Shown: positions 8,136 through 16,715, counted from the first letter of the stretch. The stretch is 64,000 nucleotides of DNA from Levilactobacillus zymae DSM 19395 (GCF_001434115.1 NZ_AZDW01000051.1:1-64000), one strand, 5' to 3'. Program-made: numbers and translations. The notes: generated by a model from the letters alone, not told the origin.

Positions 8136-8837
8136 ATGAATCTGGAACACTACTTAACCGAACACCATCAGGGGACCCGCCGTCAAATCGTACGCCTGTT
8201 GCGTCAGGAACGGGTGACCGTCAACGACGCCGTGGTGGTCACGGGCCACACCGCCGTCACCGCTACGGATCGCATCTGTGTCGACGGGTTGGCCGTGACC
8301 GGTCGGCAACCGCAATACTTGGTGTTTAACCGGCCGTTAGGGTTTCAAGACGACCTGACGCCAACGACGCCGCGAAGCCTCGGGGGTCTACTCAACGAGT
8401 TTGACCGCCAGTGGCAGTTGACCGCCTTAGCGGACCTGCCTAAGGAGGCCACGGGGCTGGTCTTGGCCAGTGACGATACCCACTTCTTGACCGATTTGCA
8501 GCGCATCGGGTGGGCCAGTCAGCTGACCGCCCAATTAACGGGACCGGTGGCGCCCGATTTATCGGCGCTCAAGGCGGCCGTGACCTGGCAAGCTTTGACC
8601 GTGACACCGGATGCGGTCCATCAGACCACCACTATCGTGGGCACCACCAAGGGCGTGGCCGCCGCGGTGATCGCGCTCAGTCAATTACCGGGCCTGATCG
8701 GGCCGGTGACCCGGACGGGCGTGGGGCCGCTGACGTTACCCGGGGACTTACCCGTGGGGACCTATCGCGGCCTCTTCGCCCCGGAGATCGATGCGTTAGT
8801 CGCACCGCTAGATGCCACCACCCCGGCACCAAAATAA
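8136..8837 (+). CDS. RsuA-family pseudouridine synthase homologue lacking the catalytic Asp
   Basis: The 233-residue protein has the layout of small-subunit rRNA pseudouridine synthases: an S4-like N-terminus (residues 1-50, RRQIVRLLRQERVTVND), then YLVFNRPLGF in place of the LNKPxG motif. The catalytic GRLDxxTxGL motif reads ADLPKEATGL near residues 98-107, so the essential Asp is Pro when aligned on TGL. The usual C-terminal EGKxRQVRRM helix is replaced by TTKGVAAAVIAL. A good TAGGAGGAA site supports the ATG. Position after a YtgP-type flippase gene matches the active ytzG of Bacillus. It is probably not an active synthase; it may still bind rRNA. Confidence 0.75.
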   Translation: MNLEHYLTEHHQGTRRQIVRLLRQERVTVNDAVVVTGHTAVTATDRICVDGLAVTGRQPQYLVFNRPLGFQDDLTPTTPRSLGGLLNEFDRQWQLTALADLPKEATGLVLASDDTHFLTDLQRIGWASQLTAQLTGPVAPDLSALKAAVTWQALTVTPDAVHQTTTIVGTTKGVAAAVIALSQLPGLIGPVTRTGVGPLTLPGDLPVGTYRGLFAPEIDALVAPLDATTPAPK

Positions 8838-8851
8838 AACTATAGAGCTAA

Positions 8852-8895
8852 TTAAAGGGTTCCTTAGCGGCCGTGGCCGGTAGGGAACCCTTTTT
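8852..8895 (+). terminator. Terminator of the flippase operon
   Basis: AAAGGGTTCC (8854-8863) pairs with GGGAACCCTTT, with an inner GGCC/GGCC pair, followed by T5. It lies between two converging genes. Confidence 0.85.
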
Positions 8896-8907
8896 GCGTG
8901 GTTGACA

Positions 8908-9735
8908 TTAGTGGGCCTCATGGGCCTTCATGAACGCGGGCAACTGTTCCGTGATCTGGTGGGGTAAGACCACGTATTGCGTTTGGGCCAGCTCCTCGGC
9001 AATCGCGCTGTGGCTGTACACGGCCGCGAGCACGGCGTGGGTGGGGTCACTGAACTGGGCGAGAAAGCCGCCCACCATGCCGGCTAAGGTGTCGCCCATG
9101 CCCCCGGTGGCCTGCGCCGGCGTCCCCAGTGGGTTCTCGTAGGTGCCGGTCGCCGTGTAGATCTCGGTGCGGTGGGACTTGAGGACCACCGTGGCGTGCA
9201 GGCGGTCGACGGCCTGGCGGTTAGCCGCCTCGGTCTGGTCCGCGATGCGAATCCCGCTGATGCGCTGCCACTCCATCTGGTGGGGCGTTAAGACCAGTGG
9301 GACGGCGGGAAGCGTTAACCGGTGCTCGGCGACCAAGGTAATGGCCGACCCGTCCACCACCAGAGTCTGCTGCGGCGTCACCAGGGCCAAGACCCGTTTC
9401 AGGGTGGCCAGCGCCGGGGCGTCCGTGCCCAGTCCGGGGCCGATCACAATCACGTCGGCGCCGGTGACCAGCGAGGTCAGGAGGGCGTCGTCGTGGTAAT
9501 CGGCGAACATGGCCTCGGGGAGGCGGGCGTGCAGGCTTCCCTGGTTACTGGGGTCGGTGAGGGTGGTCACCAATCCGGCACCGGCGTAGACGGCGGCGGC
9601 ACTGGCCATGATGATGGCGCCCCCGAAGTTTTGGTTGCCCCCAATCAAGACGATGCGTCCGTAAGTCCCCTTATAGCTATCGGCCGGGCGCTGCCGAATG
9701 GTTTGCGGTAAAATTTCTGCGGTCAGGGTTTGCAT
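8908..9735 (-). CDS. nnrD: ADP-dependent NAD(P)H-hydrate dehydratase
   Basis: This 275-residue ribokinase-fold enzyme repairs hydrated NADH and NADPH. The family features are SYKGTYGRIVLIGGN near residues 17-31 and GGMGDTLAGMVGG near 215-227, the latter holding the catalytic Asp. Only the C-terminal (CARKD) domain is present; the epimerase domain fused to it in many bacteria (YjeF N) is absent. The ATG at 9735 has AAAGGAGTCC ahead of it. It is divergent from pepV, with a shared control region of about 140 bases. Confidence 0.9.
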   Translation of the reverse strand: MQTLTAEILPQTIRQRPADSYKGTYGRIVLIGGNQNFGGAIIMASAAAVYAGAGLVTTLTDPSNQGSLHARLPEAMFADYHDDALLTSLVTGADVIVIGPGLGTDAPALATLKRVLALVTPQQTLVVDGSAITLVAEHRLTLPAVPLVLTPHQMEWQRISGIRIADQTEAANRQAVDRLHATVVLKSHRTEIYTATGTYENPLGTPAQATGGMGDTLAGMVGGFLAQFSDPTHAVLAAVYSHSAIAEELAQTQYVVLPHQITEQLPAFMKAHEAH

Positions 9736-9793
9736 CCTGAGGACTCCTTTCGGTTTCAAGTAGTTTCAGTATAGCATGATTGAAAAGTTACGG

Positions 9794-9821
9794 TGAAAAC
9801 GTTCTCTTGGTATGCTAAAAT
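9794..9821 (+). promoter_or_regulatory. pepV promoter with a candidate CcpA (cre) site
   Basis: The -10 element TAAAAT (9816-9821) has an extended TGC. Just upstream, TGAAAACGTTCTCT (9794-9807) matches the cre consensus TGNAANCGNTNNCA at every fixed position except the last. It covers the -35 and spacer region, where a bound repressor would block polymerase. The site is inferred from the consensus only. Confidence 0.5.
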
Positions 9822-9876
9822 GGAGCATAAGCAAACTGCGGCTTGGTCCGCAAGATATCAGTGAGGAGGCTCAATC

Positions 9877-11277
9877 ATGGCAATTGATTGGCAAAAATTA
9901 GCACAGCGCTACCGCGACGCTTACCTGGCGGATCTGAAAACGTTGGTCGGCATCGACAGTTCCCGTGACGACGCTCTGGCCACGGCCGATTACCCGTTAG
10001 GCCCCGGGCCCGCGAAGGCGTTGATCGCCTTTTTAGACCTGGCTAAACGCGACGGCTTCATGGTCAAAAACCTGGATAACTTAGTGGGTTACGTTGAATA
10101 CGGAACCGGCGACCAGACGTTAGCGATTCTGGGCCACGCCGACGTGATGCCGGCGGGCAAGGGCTGGGCGACCGACCCGTTTGAATTGACGGCTAAGGAC
10201 GGCAACTTATACGGGCGGGGCACGTCCGACGATAAGGGCCCGGCGTTAGCGGCCTACTACGGCTTAAAGATGTTAAAGGACCAAGGCATCGACCCCAAGA
10301 TGAAGATCCGCTTTATCGTGGGGACCGATGAGGAAAGCGACTGGACGGGGATGAACCACTACCTCGACTTAGAACCGGCGCCCACGTTAGGTTTCTCGCC
10401 GGACGCCGAATTTCCGTTGATCAACGGTGAAAAGGGGAACGTGACCTTCGAGACCCACTTCAAGGGCGGTAACGTTGGGCCGTTTACCTTACAAACCTTC
10501 GATTCCGGTCTCCGGATGAACATGGTGCCCCGCGACGCCGAAGCCACGGTCACGGTACCGGACCCGGCTAAGCTGAAGACCAGTTTTGAGATGTTCTTGG
10601 CCCACGCGCCGGTCACCGGCGACCTTACAGTTGAGGGGACCACGGTGCACCTGCAACTGGTCGGCAAGGCCGCTCACGGGATGGAACCCAAGAACGGCAT
10701 CAACGCCGGGACGTATCTGGCGACCTTTTTAGGGCAGTTCGAATTCGGGGGCGACGCCGCGGATTTCCTGCACCTGATCGCCAACGACCTGCATGACGAT
10801 TCGCGCGCCCACCGGTTAGGCTTGAACTATACCGATGACGTGATGGGCGATTTAACCATGAACGTCGGTATCATGACGTTTAAGGCCGACCAATCTGGTG
10901 TGGTCAACACCAACTTCCGGTACCCGACCGGCACCGGGGCGGCTCAGATCTTAGCGGGGCTGCAACAAGCCACCGCCCAGATGAACGTGACGGTGGAACA
11001 GGGTCGCGAAATGGTACCCCATTACGTGGACCCTAGTGACCCGATCGTTGCGACGTTGATGGACGTTTACCGGCAACAAACCGGGGATACCACGGCCCAA
11101 CCCGAAGTGGTGGGCGGTGGAACTTACGGCCGCCTGATGAAGCGCGGGGTCGCCTTTGGGGCGTTGTTCCCCGGCACGGCAGACACCATGCACCAGGCCA
11201 ACGAGTTCCAACCGGAAGCCGACCTCTTGAAGGCGATGGCCATCTACGGCCAAGCGACCTACGAATTAACCAAGTAG
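9877..11277 (+). CDS. pepV: Dipeptidase PepV, M20 family
   Basis: This cytoplasmic zinc dipeptidase of 466 residues cleaves dipeptides taken up or released from casein and other peptides. Metal-binding and catalytic segments of the M20 fold are visible: GHADVMPAG (His and catalytic Asp), YGRGTSDDKGP (bridging Asp), GTDEESDWTG (Glu pair), PDAEFP, and a C-terminal HQANEF His. A lid domain lies between them. The start has GTGAGGAGG about eight bases upstream. The universal stress gene follows 19 bases later and is probably read from the same promoter. Confidence 0.95.
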   Translation: MAIDWQKLAQRYRDAYLADLKTLVGIDSSRDDALATADYPLGPGPAKALIAFLDLAKRDGFMVKNLDNLVGYVEYGTGDQTLAILGHADVMPAGKGWATDPFELTAKDGNLYGRGTSDDKGPALAAYYGLKMLKDQGIDPKMKIRFIVGTDEESDWTGMNHYLDLEPAPTLGFSPDAEFPLINGEKGNVTFETHFKGGNVGPFTLQTFDSGLRMNMVPRDAEATVTVPDPAKLKTSFEMFLAHAPVTGDLTVEGTTVHLQLVGKAAHGMEPKNGINAGTYLATFLGQFEFGGDAADFLHLIANDLHDDSRAHRLGLNYTDDVMGDLTMNVGIMTFKADQSGVVNTNFRYPTGTGAAQILAGLQQATAQMNVTVEQGREMVPHYVDPSDPIVATLMDVYRQQTGDTTAQPEVVGGGTYGRLMKRGVAFGALFPGTADTMHQANEFQPEADLLKAMAIYGQATYELTK

Positions 11278-11296
11278 GGCTGAAGGAGGAAACGAT

Positions 11297-11800
11297 ATGG
11301 CACAAAAATATCAGCGAATTTTAGTTGGTGTCGACGGGTCGCGTCCTTCCAAACGAGCGGCGGAAAAGGCCATCGCGGTCGCACAACGTAATCACGCCGA
11401 ACTGGTGATTGCGGCGGTCATGAGTGGCGGTCGCTACGTGGGGTTAGGCACCACCGAGGTCGGGTTTGGCTATGTCGACCAACAGGTGATGGACGAAGCG
11501 CGCCAGGAGTTTAGCGACATCGTCGAGAACTACCGGCAAAAAGCGGAAGCGGCGGGCGTCAAGAACGTTACCACGTCCGTGTATTACGGGCACGCCAAAG
11601 TCGATTTGGCGCGGACGTTACCGCAGGAATTTGATATTGATCTGATCATGCTGGGGGCGACGGGGTCAAACGTCGTCGAACGGATGATGATGGGGTCCAC
11701 GGCCAGTTACGTGGTGACCAACGCGGTTTGTGACGTGTTGGTCGTGCGGACCGACAACCACAATCGCGCCAACAAAATCAAAGTTAGTCAGTTGAGCTAG
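11297..11800 (+). CDS. Universal stress protein, UspA family
   Basis: This 167-residue protein has one Usp domain. It starts with QRILVGVDGSRPSKRA (residues 5-20) and carries the nucleotide-binding loop GATGSNVVERMMMGSTASYVVTNAVCDVLVVR, matching the G-x2-G-x9-G(S/T) pattern of ATP-binding members. It has an AAGGAGG site and lies in the pepV transcript. The role is general stress or starvation survival, by family. Confidence 0.92.
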   Translation: MAQKYQRILVGVDGSRPSKRAAEKAIAVAQRNHAELVIAAVMSGGRYVGLGTTEVGFGYVDQQVMDEARQEFSDIVENYRQKAEAAGVKNVTTSVYYGHAKVDLARTLPQEFDIDLIMLGATGSNVVERMMMGSTASYVVTNAVCDVLVVRTDNHNRANKIKVSQLS

Positions 11801-11817
11801 GGCCCGATGACGATGAG

Positions 11818-11845
11818 TCTGGGACAAAAATCCCAGGCTTTTTTG
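11818..11845 (+). terminator. Terminator of pepV-usp
   Basis: CTGGGA (11819-11824) pairs with TCCCAG (11831-11836) around an A-rich loop, followed by a T6 tract. Confidence 0.85.
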
Positions 11846-11920
11846 TCGTCTCCGAATATTTGGTGCCGAAACGGGCGCCAAAAGGTAGCTGGTTCCGCAT
11901 AACCGTCGTTTGTGCGCATA

Positions 11921-11957
11921 CAAAAACAGCGTCACCCGGGTAAGTGGGTCACGCTGT
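11921..11957 (-). terminator. Terminator of the PepSY-like gene
   Basis: On the minus strand AACAGCGTGACCC pairs with GGGTGACGCTGTT around a short loop, followed by TTTTGT. Confidence 0.85.
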
Positions 11958-11983
11958 TGCTGAAGGTTTAGTTTGAATTCGGT

Positions 11984-12310
11984 TTAGAGACGGTGAATAT
12001 CCAACACACTACCGGTCTTAGCGTCGGCAATGAATTGATATTGGACCAATTGGTCATCTTCGTAGCGGGTGATGCCCCCATAGTAGACGCGGGTCTTCAC
12101 CGCAAACTTCTGAAACGGCACGGTTTGCCGTTCGATCCACGCGCCTTCGATGGGCGATTCTTGCCGGAATTGGCGTTTTACCTGATCCAAAATCGTATCC
12201 GGATCCAAATGGGTGAGACCGCTGAACAAGCGGGTGATGAAAATGCCCATGATGCCGCCGAGTACCCCGCCGAGACTTAATTGATAAAGTTGACCATTTT
12301 TAGCAGCCAT
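11984..12310 (-). CDS. Small membrane-anchored PepSY-like protein
   Basis: This 108-residue protein has a glycine-rich N-terminal hydrophobic segment (residues 12-28, LSLGGVLGGIMGIFITR). A globular part follows that ends with QYQFIADAKTGSVLDIHRL, the typical C-terminal strand pattern (D-x-x-TG-x-V/I) of PepSY domains. An upstream TAAGGAGGCGG supports the ATG. It is monocistronic with its own terminator. PepSY domains often restrain extracytoplasmic proteases, but no partner is near, so the function is unknown. Confidence 0.65.
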   Translation of the reverse strand: MAAKNGQLYQLSLGGVLGGIMGIFITRLFSGLTHLDPDTILDQVKRQFRQESPIEGAWIERQTVPFQKFAVKTRVYYGGITRYEDDQLVQYQFIADAKTGSVLDIHRL

Positions 12311-12574
12311 ACGACCGCCTCCTTAAGCAAATAGGTTATTGGGCAATGTTACCACCACTTCTGTCTTTAGTATAGCAATGATTGCGGGGAAGTTCCCGTA
12401 AAAAGCTAGAAAAAACCGAAAAAGTTCGCGCCCCGTTCTGGGGGTGCTCCCGGTGCGCCGCTGGACCCGCAAAAGAACGGTAAAAAGATGCGGTGACCAC
12501 GGGCCAAACGTCCCGTGAGGTGCGAATTTGCGGGCAGGTGGGTGCGGACTTAGTGTACGGTTGTAAACTTAAAG
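12311..12574. other. Intergenic region between divergent genes, no gene seen
   Basis: The stretch between the PepSY-like gene and ytpP is about 336 bases. It holds the minus-strand ribosome site and promoter of the former and the plus-strand promoter of the latter. The middle part (12400-12560) is GC-rich with short imperfect inverted repeats, but I see no credible reading frame, T run or known RNA motif. Confidence 0.5.
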
Positions 12575-12603
12575 TTCGACAAGTGGCCTAAAAATGCTAT
12601 AAT
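12575..12603 (+). promoter_or_regulatory. Promoter of ytpP-ytpR
   Basis: TATAAT at 12598-12603 has an extended TGC element and a TTCGAC -35-like box 17 bases upstream. Confidence 0.7.
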
Positions 12604-12646
12604 GGTGGGCGTATATTTTTAAACTTAAATAAAGGAGTGTTGTTTT

Positions 12647-12979
12647 ATGGAACAATTACCCAAGATGTCAGCGACGGAGTTAAAAGATGTTGTGAAGTCC
12701 GGCAAGACCATGCTGTTCTTCTCGGCCACTTGGTGCCCTGATTGCACGTTCATTAAGCCCGCTATGCCGGCGATCGAAGCCGAATATCCCGATTTTAAGT
12801 TTATGGCGGTCGATCGTGACGAGAACATCGACTTAGCTGCTGAATTAAATGTTTTTGGTATTCCGAGTTTTATTGCCTACGCCGACGGACAAGAAATCGG
12901 CCGGTTAGTAAACAAGGATCGTAAGACCAAGGCGGAAGTGGAAACGTTTATTAATTCCTTATCCACACCAGCCGACTAA
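12647..12979 (+). CDS. ytpP: Thioredoxin-like protein YtpP
   Basis: This 110-residue thioredoxin-fold protein has the active site WCPDC near residues 29-33 and the cis-Pro loop GIPSF near 75-79. It is cytoplasmic, with no signal peptide, and is preceded by a clear AAAGGAGTG site. The order ytpP-ytpR-sftA is as in Bacillus, except that ytpQ is missing here. It is likely a reductase of low-molecular-weight thiol disulfides or proteins, by family. Confidence 0.9.
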   Translation: MEQLPKMSATELKDVVKSGKTMLFFSATWCPDCTFIKPAMPAIEAEYPDFKFMAVDRDENIDLAAELNVFGIPSFIAYADGQEIGRLVNKDRKTKAEVETFINSLSTPAD

Positions 12980-13001
12980 AACCGTTTGAAAGGATCCCGA
13001 C

Positions 13002-13643
13002 ATGTTAATTGCTAGTTACAATCCCCGTGAGTTAGGGGATACTTTGATTGTCATCGTTGCGCAAGACACCCCAGAACAGGCCCACACGGTTCGTGATGGC
13101 ATCGCGCGGATTTATGATCCCGCGACCGAAAAGACCCTGGGGTACAACTTCTTAGCGGCCACCGAAATCCTCCCCGAACTGCAGGGACAGGGCCAAGTCG
13201 CCTTGTCCGCTGCGGACGTGGCGGCGTTGAACCAGGCGCTAGAAGCCGCCGGGTTTGCCGGTGAATTGGTCGCCGAGACCAGCTCCCGCTTTGTGGTGGG
13301 CTACGTGAAAACGGCCACGCCTCACCCCGATTCAGATCACTTATTGGTGACCGAAACGGTGGTGGATAACGACCAGACGCTCCAAATCGTGAGTGGGTCA
13401 CCGAACATGCAGGCCGATATCAAGGTGGTCGTTGCTAAGGTGGGCGCCATGATGCCCAACGGGTTGATCATTTGGCCCGGTGAGTTGCGGGGCGTGCCAA
13501 GTAACGGGATGATCTGTTCAGGACGCGAGTTGGGCTTAGCCAATGCGCCCCAACGTCCTGGTGCGTTAATCTTGCCGGATGATTACCAGGTCGGCGACGA
13601 GTTTGACTTCGATCGGGGTCAGACCATCTTCGCTGCTAACTAA
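13002..13643 (+). CDS. ytpR: tRNA-binding OB-fold protein YtpR
   Basis: This 213-residue protein joins an N-terminal YtpR-specific domain (residues 1-85) to an EMAP/Arc1p-like tRNA-binding OB fold (residues 90-200). The OB fold is the same type as the N-terminal domain of PheT; compare TPHPDSDHLLVTETVV and GVPSNGMICSGRELGL. It follows ytpP by 22 bases and is expected to share its transcript. Its cellular role is not settled; tRNA binding is inferred from the fold. Confidence 0.92.
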   Translation: MLIASYNPRELGDTLIVIVAQDTPEQAHTVRDGIARIYDPATEKTLGYNFLAATEILPELQGQGQVALSAADVAALNQALEAAGFAGELVAETSSRFVVGYVKTATPHPDSDHLLVTETVVDNDQTLQIVSGSPNMQADIKVVVAKVGAMMPNGLIIWPGELRGVPSNGMICSGRELGLANAPQRPGALILPDDYQVGDEFDFDRGQTIFAAN

Positions 13644-13691
13644 TGCGGTTATTTCAGCGAAACGACAAACTTCTAAGAAATGTTAGGGAAA

Positions 13692-13733
13692 GCGGGTCAG
13701 GCCTTGTCGCCAACCCGTTTTTTTGTGTACAAT
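13692..13733 (+). terminator. ytpR terminator overlapping the sftA promoter
   Basis: GCGGGT pairs with ACCCGT and is followed by T7 (to 13724), ending ytpP-ytpR. The -10 box TACAAT at 13728-13733 follows at once, and a TTGTCG -35-like box (13704-13709) lies inside the hairpin loop, so terminator and promoter share the same bases. Confidence 0.7.
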
Positions 13734-13781
13734 AGGGAAGATTAGCAACGATAGTGAGTTGCCAATGGAATCGGGGAAATG

Positions 13782-13843
13782 CGTCTTGATGACGCCCGCT
13801 CCTCTGGAAAGACAAAACTGACGCGCATCTGGCGTCAAGGAGG
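13782..13843 (+). promoter_or_regulatory. sftA leader with alternative hairpins next to the ribosome site
   Basis: Hairpin one pairs GCGTC (13782-13786) with GACGC (13792-13796). Hairpin two pairs TGACGC (13819-13824) with GCGTCA (13832-13837) and abuts the AAGGAGG site (13837-13843). The first GACGC can instead pair with the last GCGTC, forming one larger loop, so the two states exclude each other. A regulatory use is inference. Confidence 0.45.
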
Positions 13844-13850
13844 ATGCCAC

Positions 13851-16577
13851 ATGGAACACTATGATGGGCCGGCGTTTTACCGTAAATTTCCGGTAAAACC
13901 AACCCCCGTACAACACGAAGAACCCTTGACCCAACGGGCAGCCTCACAGGTCAAGCATCGACAAGAACGTAATGCCCGCACGCAACGCGAAGCGGAAGCC
14001 GCGCACGCTGCGGTTAAAAACTTACAACCAACCACCACAACCAAGTCACAACCGAGTCACCCGGCCAGCGGGAGTTATCGCCCGTTTCAGGTCACCGAGA
14101 TTCCCCGCCAGTTGCACTGGTCGTCGCAGCAGACGACCCCGCAACGGCAACGTTACCAACGGCTGATCGACCGGTTACATAAGCCGTTGGCGTCATTTTT
14201 CACCTTTGCTAAGCCGGGAGAACGGGTGCCGGAGCAGGGGACGGTACCGACCCCGGCCACGGTGGTCTTTACGCCCAGTGCTTCGGCCACCGCGGTGATT
14301 TCGGAATCGACTAGCCGTGCGTCGCGTTTGCCGAGTCGCTCCCAGACCGCAATAGCGACCACCAGTCAGTCGGCAGCCGAAACCTCGCGTTCCGCGTTGG
14401 CGGCTAGCCAAACCAGCGCGGCGCAGTCCGTAAACGCAAGTGAGACTAGCCGGTCGGCCACGTTGAGCGCCGCGAGTGTCACGACCAGTACGGTGACGAC
14501 CGCGCAGTTCGTGGAACCGGCCCCGACCGAGATCATCTATCCGAGTGACTCGGTCACCCGTTCAGAAGCGACGAGTACGACCGCTGAATCCACGACGGCT
14601 AGTGTCTCAATTAGCGCCGAGACGTCCAGTGTGTCGGACGTTACCGCGCCGACACCGTCCACCGGCCGGCCCGTCAATTACCTGCCGGTCGGGACGCCCG
14701 CCACACCGGCCCGTTCGGTGACCAGCGCGGCTCCGACGCCCACGTCACTGACCACCAGCACCGAAGACCGGGACGTGCAGCGGTTACTGGACCGCACCAC
14801 GACGTCAGCGGCCAGTCAGTCGCTGACCACCAGTTACCCGACCAGCAGTGCCAGCGTGAGTGCTGAAGCGGCCGCATCGGCGGAATCCGCGGCTAGCACT
14901 GTGGCCACCACCACGAGTGCGCCTTCTACGGCGACCAGTGCCGCTCCCGTGACCCCAGCGCCGCAGGCCAAACCAGCCAAGCCCGCCACACCGGCCACCC
15001 CCCGGCGCGGCTTAGGGATGGCGTTAGGCGACATCATGCAAGAAGAGGGGAACGACCAGCGGGACCTGGCCCTCTTTGCCGACGCCCCGACTACCGCTCC
15101 GGCGGCACCCGCCGACGCGACGCCGGCCCGGGGCTATCACTTCCCGGACCTCAGCTTGTTGCCTAAGCCGGTGATTCCGGACGAAGCGGCCCTCGATGAA
15201 TGGATCGAACATCAAGGAGAAGTCTTAGACGCAACGCTCCAGGCGTTTCACGTGGACGCGCACGTCACCGACTGGACCGTGGGGCCCACGGTCACCCAAT
15301 TTCAAATCAGCTTAGCGCTAGGCGTCAAGGTCAATAAGATCACGAACTTAAACGACGACCTGAAACTGGCGCTGGCGGCTAAGGATATCCGAATCGAAGC
15401 CCCAATTCCGGGCAAAACTACGGTCGGGATCGAAATTCCGAACCTGAAATCACGGCCGGTCATGCTGTCCGAAATCCTGAACTCGGCCGCCTTTAAGAAC
15501 AGTGATTCCCCGTTGACCGTGGCCCTTGGGGTCGACCTCTTTGGTAAACCCCAGGTCACCGACCTGCGCAAGATGCCGCACGGCTTGATCGCCGGGGCCA
15601 CGGGTTCCGGGAAGAGTGTCTTCATCAATTCGCTCTTGCTCTCGATTCTCTACAAGGCCAACCCGCACCAGGTCAAACTCCTGTTGATTGACCCGAAGGC
15701 CGTGGAAATGGCGCCGTACGACGGGTTACCACACCTGCTATCACCGGTGATCTCTGATCCAAAGGCCGCGGCCGCCGCACTGAAGTGGGTGGTCACCGAA
15801 ATGGATCAACGTTACGAAAAGTTAGCCGCCGCGGGAGTCCGCAACATCGAGCAATTTAACGACCGGGCGGATGCCAACGACGAACCGGGCTTGAAGATGC
15901 CGTACATCGTGATCATCATCGACGAATTGGCCGACTTGATGATGATGGCGGCCAGTGAGGTCCAAGACTACATCGTGCGGATCACCCAAAAGGCCCGGGC
16001 GGCCGGCATTCATTTGCTGGTGGCCACCCAACGGCCGAGTGTCGACATCGTGACCGGGACCATCAAGAACAACATCCCGACGCGAATCGCGTTCATGGTC
16101 TCCAGCCAGATCGATTCGCGGACCATCTTGGACACTACCGGGGCCGAAAGCCTGCTGGGACGGGGCGACATGCTCTACCTGGGTAACGGGGCCAGCCAAC
16201 CGATGCGGTTGCAAGGGGCCTACGTCGAAGCAGAGGTGGATCGCGTCACCGACTTCGTGCGGACCCAGGGCAAGCCGCAATACGCCTTCGAGCCGAAAGG
16301 TTTGTTACAAAAAGAAACCAACGAGGAGAACCAAGACGAGCTCTTACCGGAAGTTTTGCAGTATATTTCCCAGGAAAAAACCGTCTCAACTTCCAAGCTT
16401 CAACGGGTCTTTTCCATTGGCTATAATCGGGCCGCGAACCTCATCGATGACCTAGAACAAAGGCATTACGTGTCCCCGCAGCACGGGTCTAAACCCCGCG
16501 AAGTTTACCTGACACCGGACGATTTGGGGAAGGATCTCCCCGAACCCCATGATCAGGGTGCACCTTTTTCATCTTAA
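13851..16577 (+). CDS. sftA: DNA translocase of the FtsK/SpoIIIE family, SftA-like
   Basis: This 908-residue septum-associated motor moves trapped chromosomal DNA out of the closing septum. There is no membrane segment, which fits SftA and not SpoIIIE. The basic, Gln-rich first 130 residues are followed by a very long Ser/Thr/Ala-rich low-complexity linker (about 135-385). Next come the alpha and beta motor domains, with Walker A GATGSGKS near residue 580 and Walker B VIIIDELADL near 685. A C-terminal winged-helix gamma domain (830-895) reads the DNA polarity signal. ATG 13851 has a perfect AAGGAGG; an upstream in-frame ATG at 13779 has none. Confidence 0.9.
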   Translation: MEHYDGPAFYRKFPVKPTPVQHEEPLTQRAASQVKHRQERNARTQREAEAAHAAVKNLQPTTTTKSQPSHPASGSYRPFQVTEIPRQLHWSSQQTTPQRQRYQRLIDRLHKPLASFFTFAKPGERVPEQGTVPTPATVVFTPSASATAVISESTSRASRLPSRSQTAIATTSQSAAETSRSALAASQTSAAQSVNASETSRSATLSAASVTTSTVTTAQFVEPAPTEIIYPSDSVTRSEATSTTAESTTASVSISAETSSVSDVTAPTPSTGRPVNYLPVGTPATPARSVTSAAPTPTSLTTSTEDRDVQRLLDRTTTSAASQSLTTSYPTSSASVSAEAAASAESAASTVATTTSAPSTATSAAPVTPAPQAKPAKPATPATPRRGLGMALGDIMQEEGNDQRDLALFADAPTTAPAAPADATPARGYHFPDLSLLPKPVIPDEAALDEWIEHQGEVLDATLQAFHVDAHVTDWTVGPTVTQFQISLALGVKVNKITNLNDDLKLALAAKDIRIEAPIPGKTTVGIEIPNLKSRPVMLSEILNSAAFKNSDSPLTVALGVDLFGKPQVTDLRKMPHGLIAGATGSGKSVFINSLLLSILYKANPHQVKLLLIDPKAVEMAPYDGLPHLLSPVISDPKAAAAALKWVVTEMDQRYEKLAAAGVRNIEQFNDRADANDEPGLKMPYIVIIIDELADLMMMAASEVQDYIVRITQKARAAGIHLLVATQRPSVDIVTGTIKNNIPTRIAFMVSSQIDSRTILDTTGAESLLGRGDMLYLGNGASQPMRLQGAYVEAEVDRVTDFVRTQGKPQYAFEPKGLLQKETNEENQDELLPEVLQYISQEKTVSTSKLQRVFSIGYNRAANLIDDLEQRHYVSPQHGSKPREVYLTPDDLGKDLPEPHDQGAPFSS

Positions 16578-16633
16578 AATGAATAGTCCTCACCTCCTTT
16601 AAGGGACGAGTTCTTTTATGGGGGTGGGGGATA

Positions 16634-16642
16634 TGCTAAAAT
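16634..16642 (+). promoter_or_regulatory. Extended -10 promoter of murC
   Basis: TGC-TAAAAT at 16634-16642 with a T-rich -35 region (TTTTAT, 16614-16619) 17 bases upstream. Confidence 0.6.
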
Positions 16643-16715
16643 AAATGAAGAGCGACTCGTCAGGAACTTTAGGTATTGGAGTTGAACCGAGTTGAGTAGA
16701 AAAGAGGATCATTTA

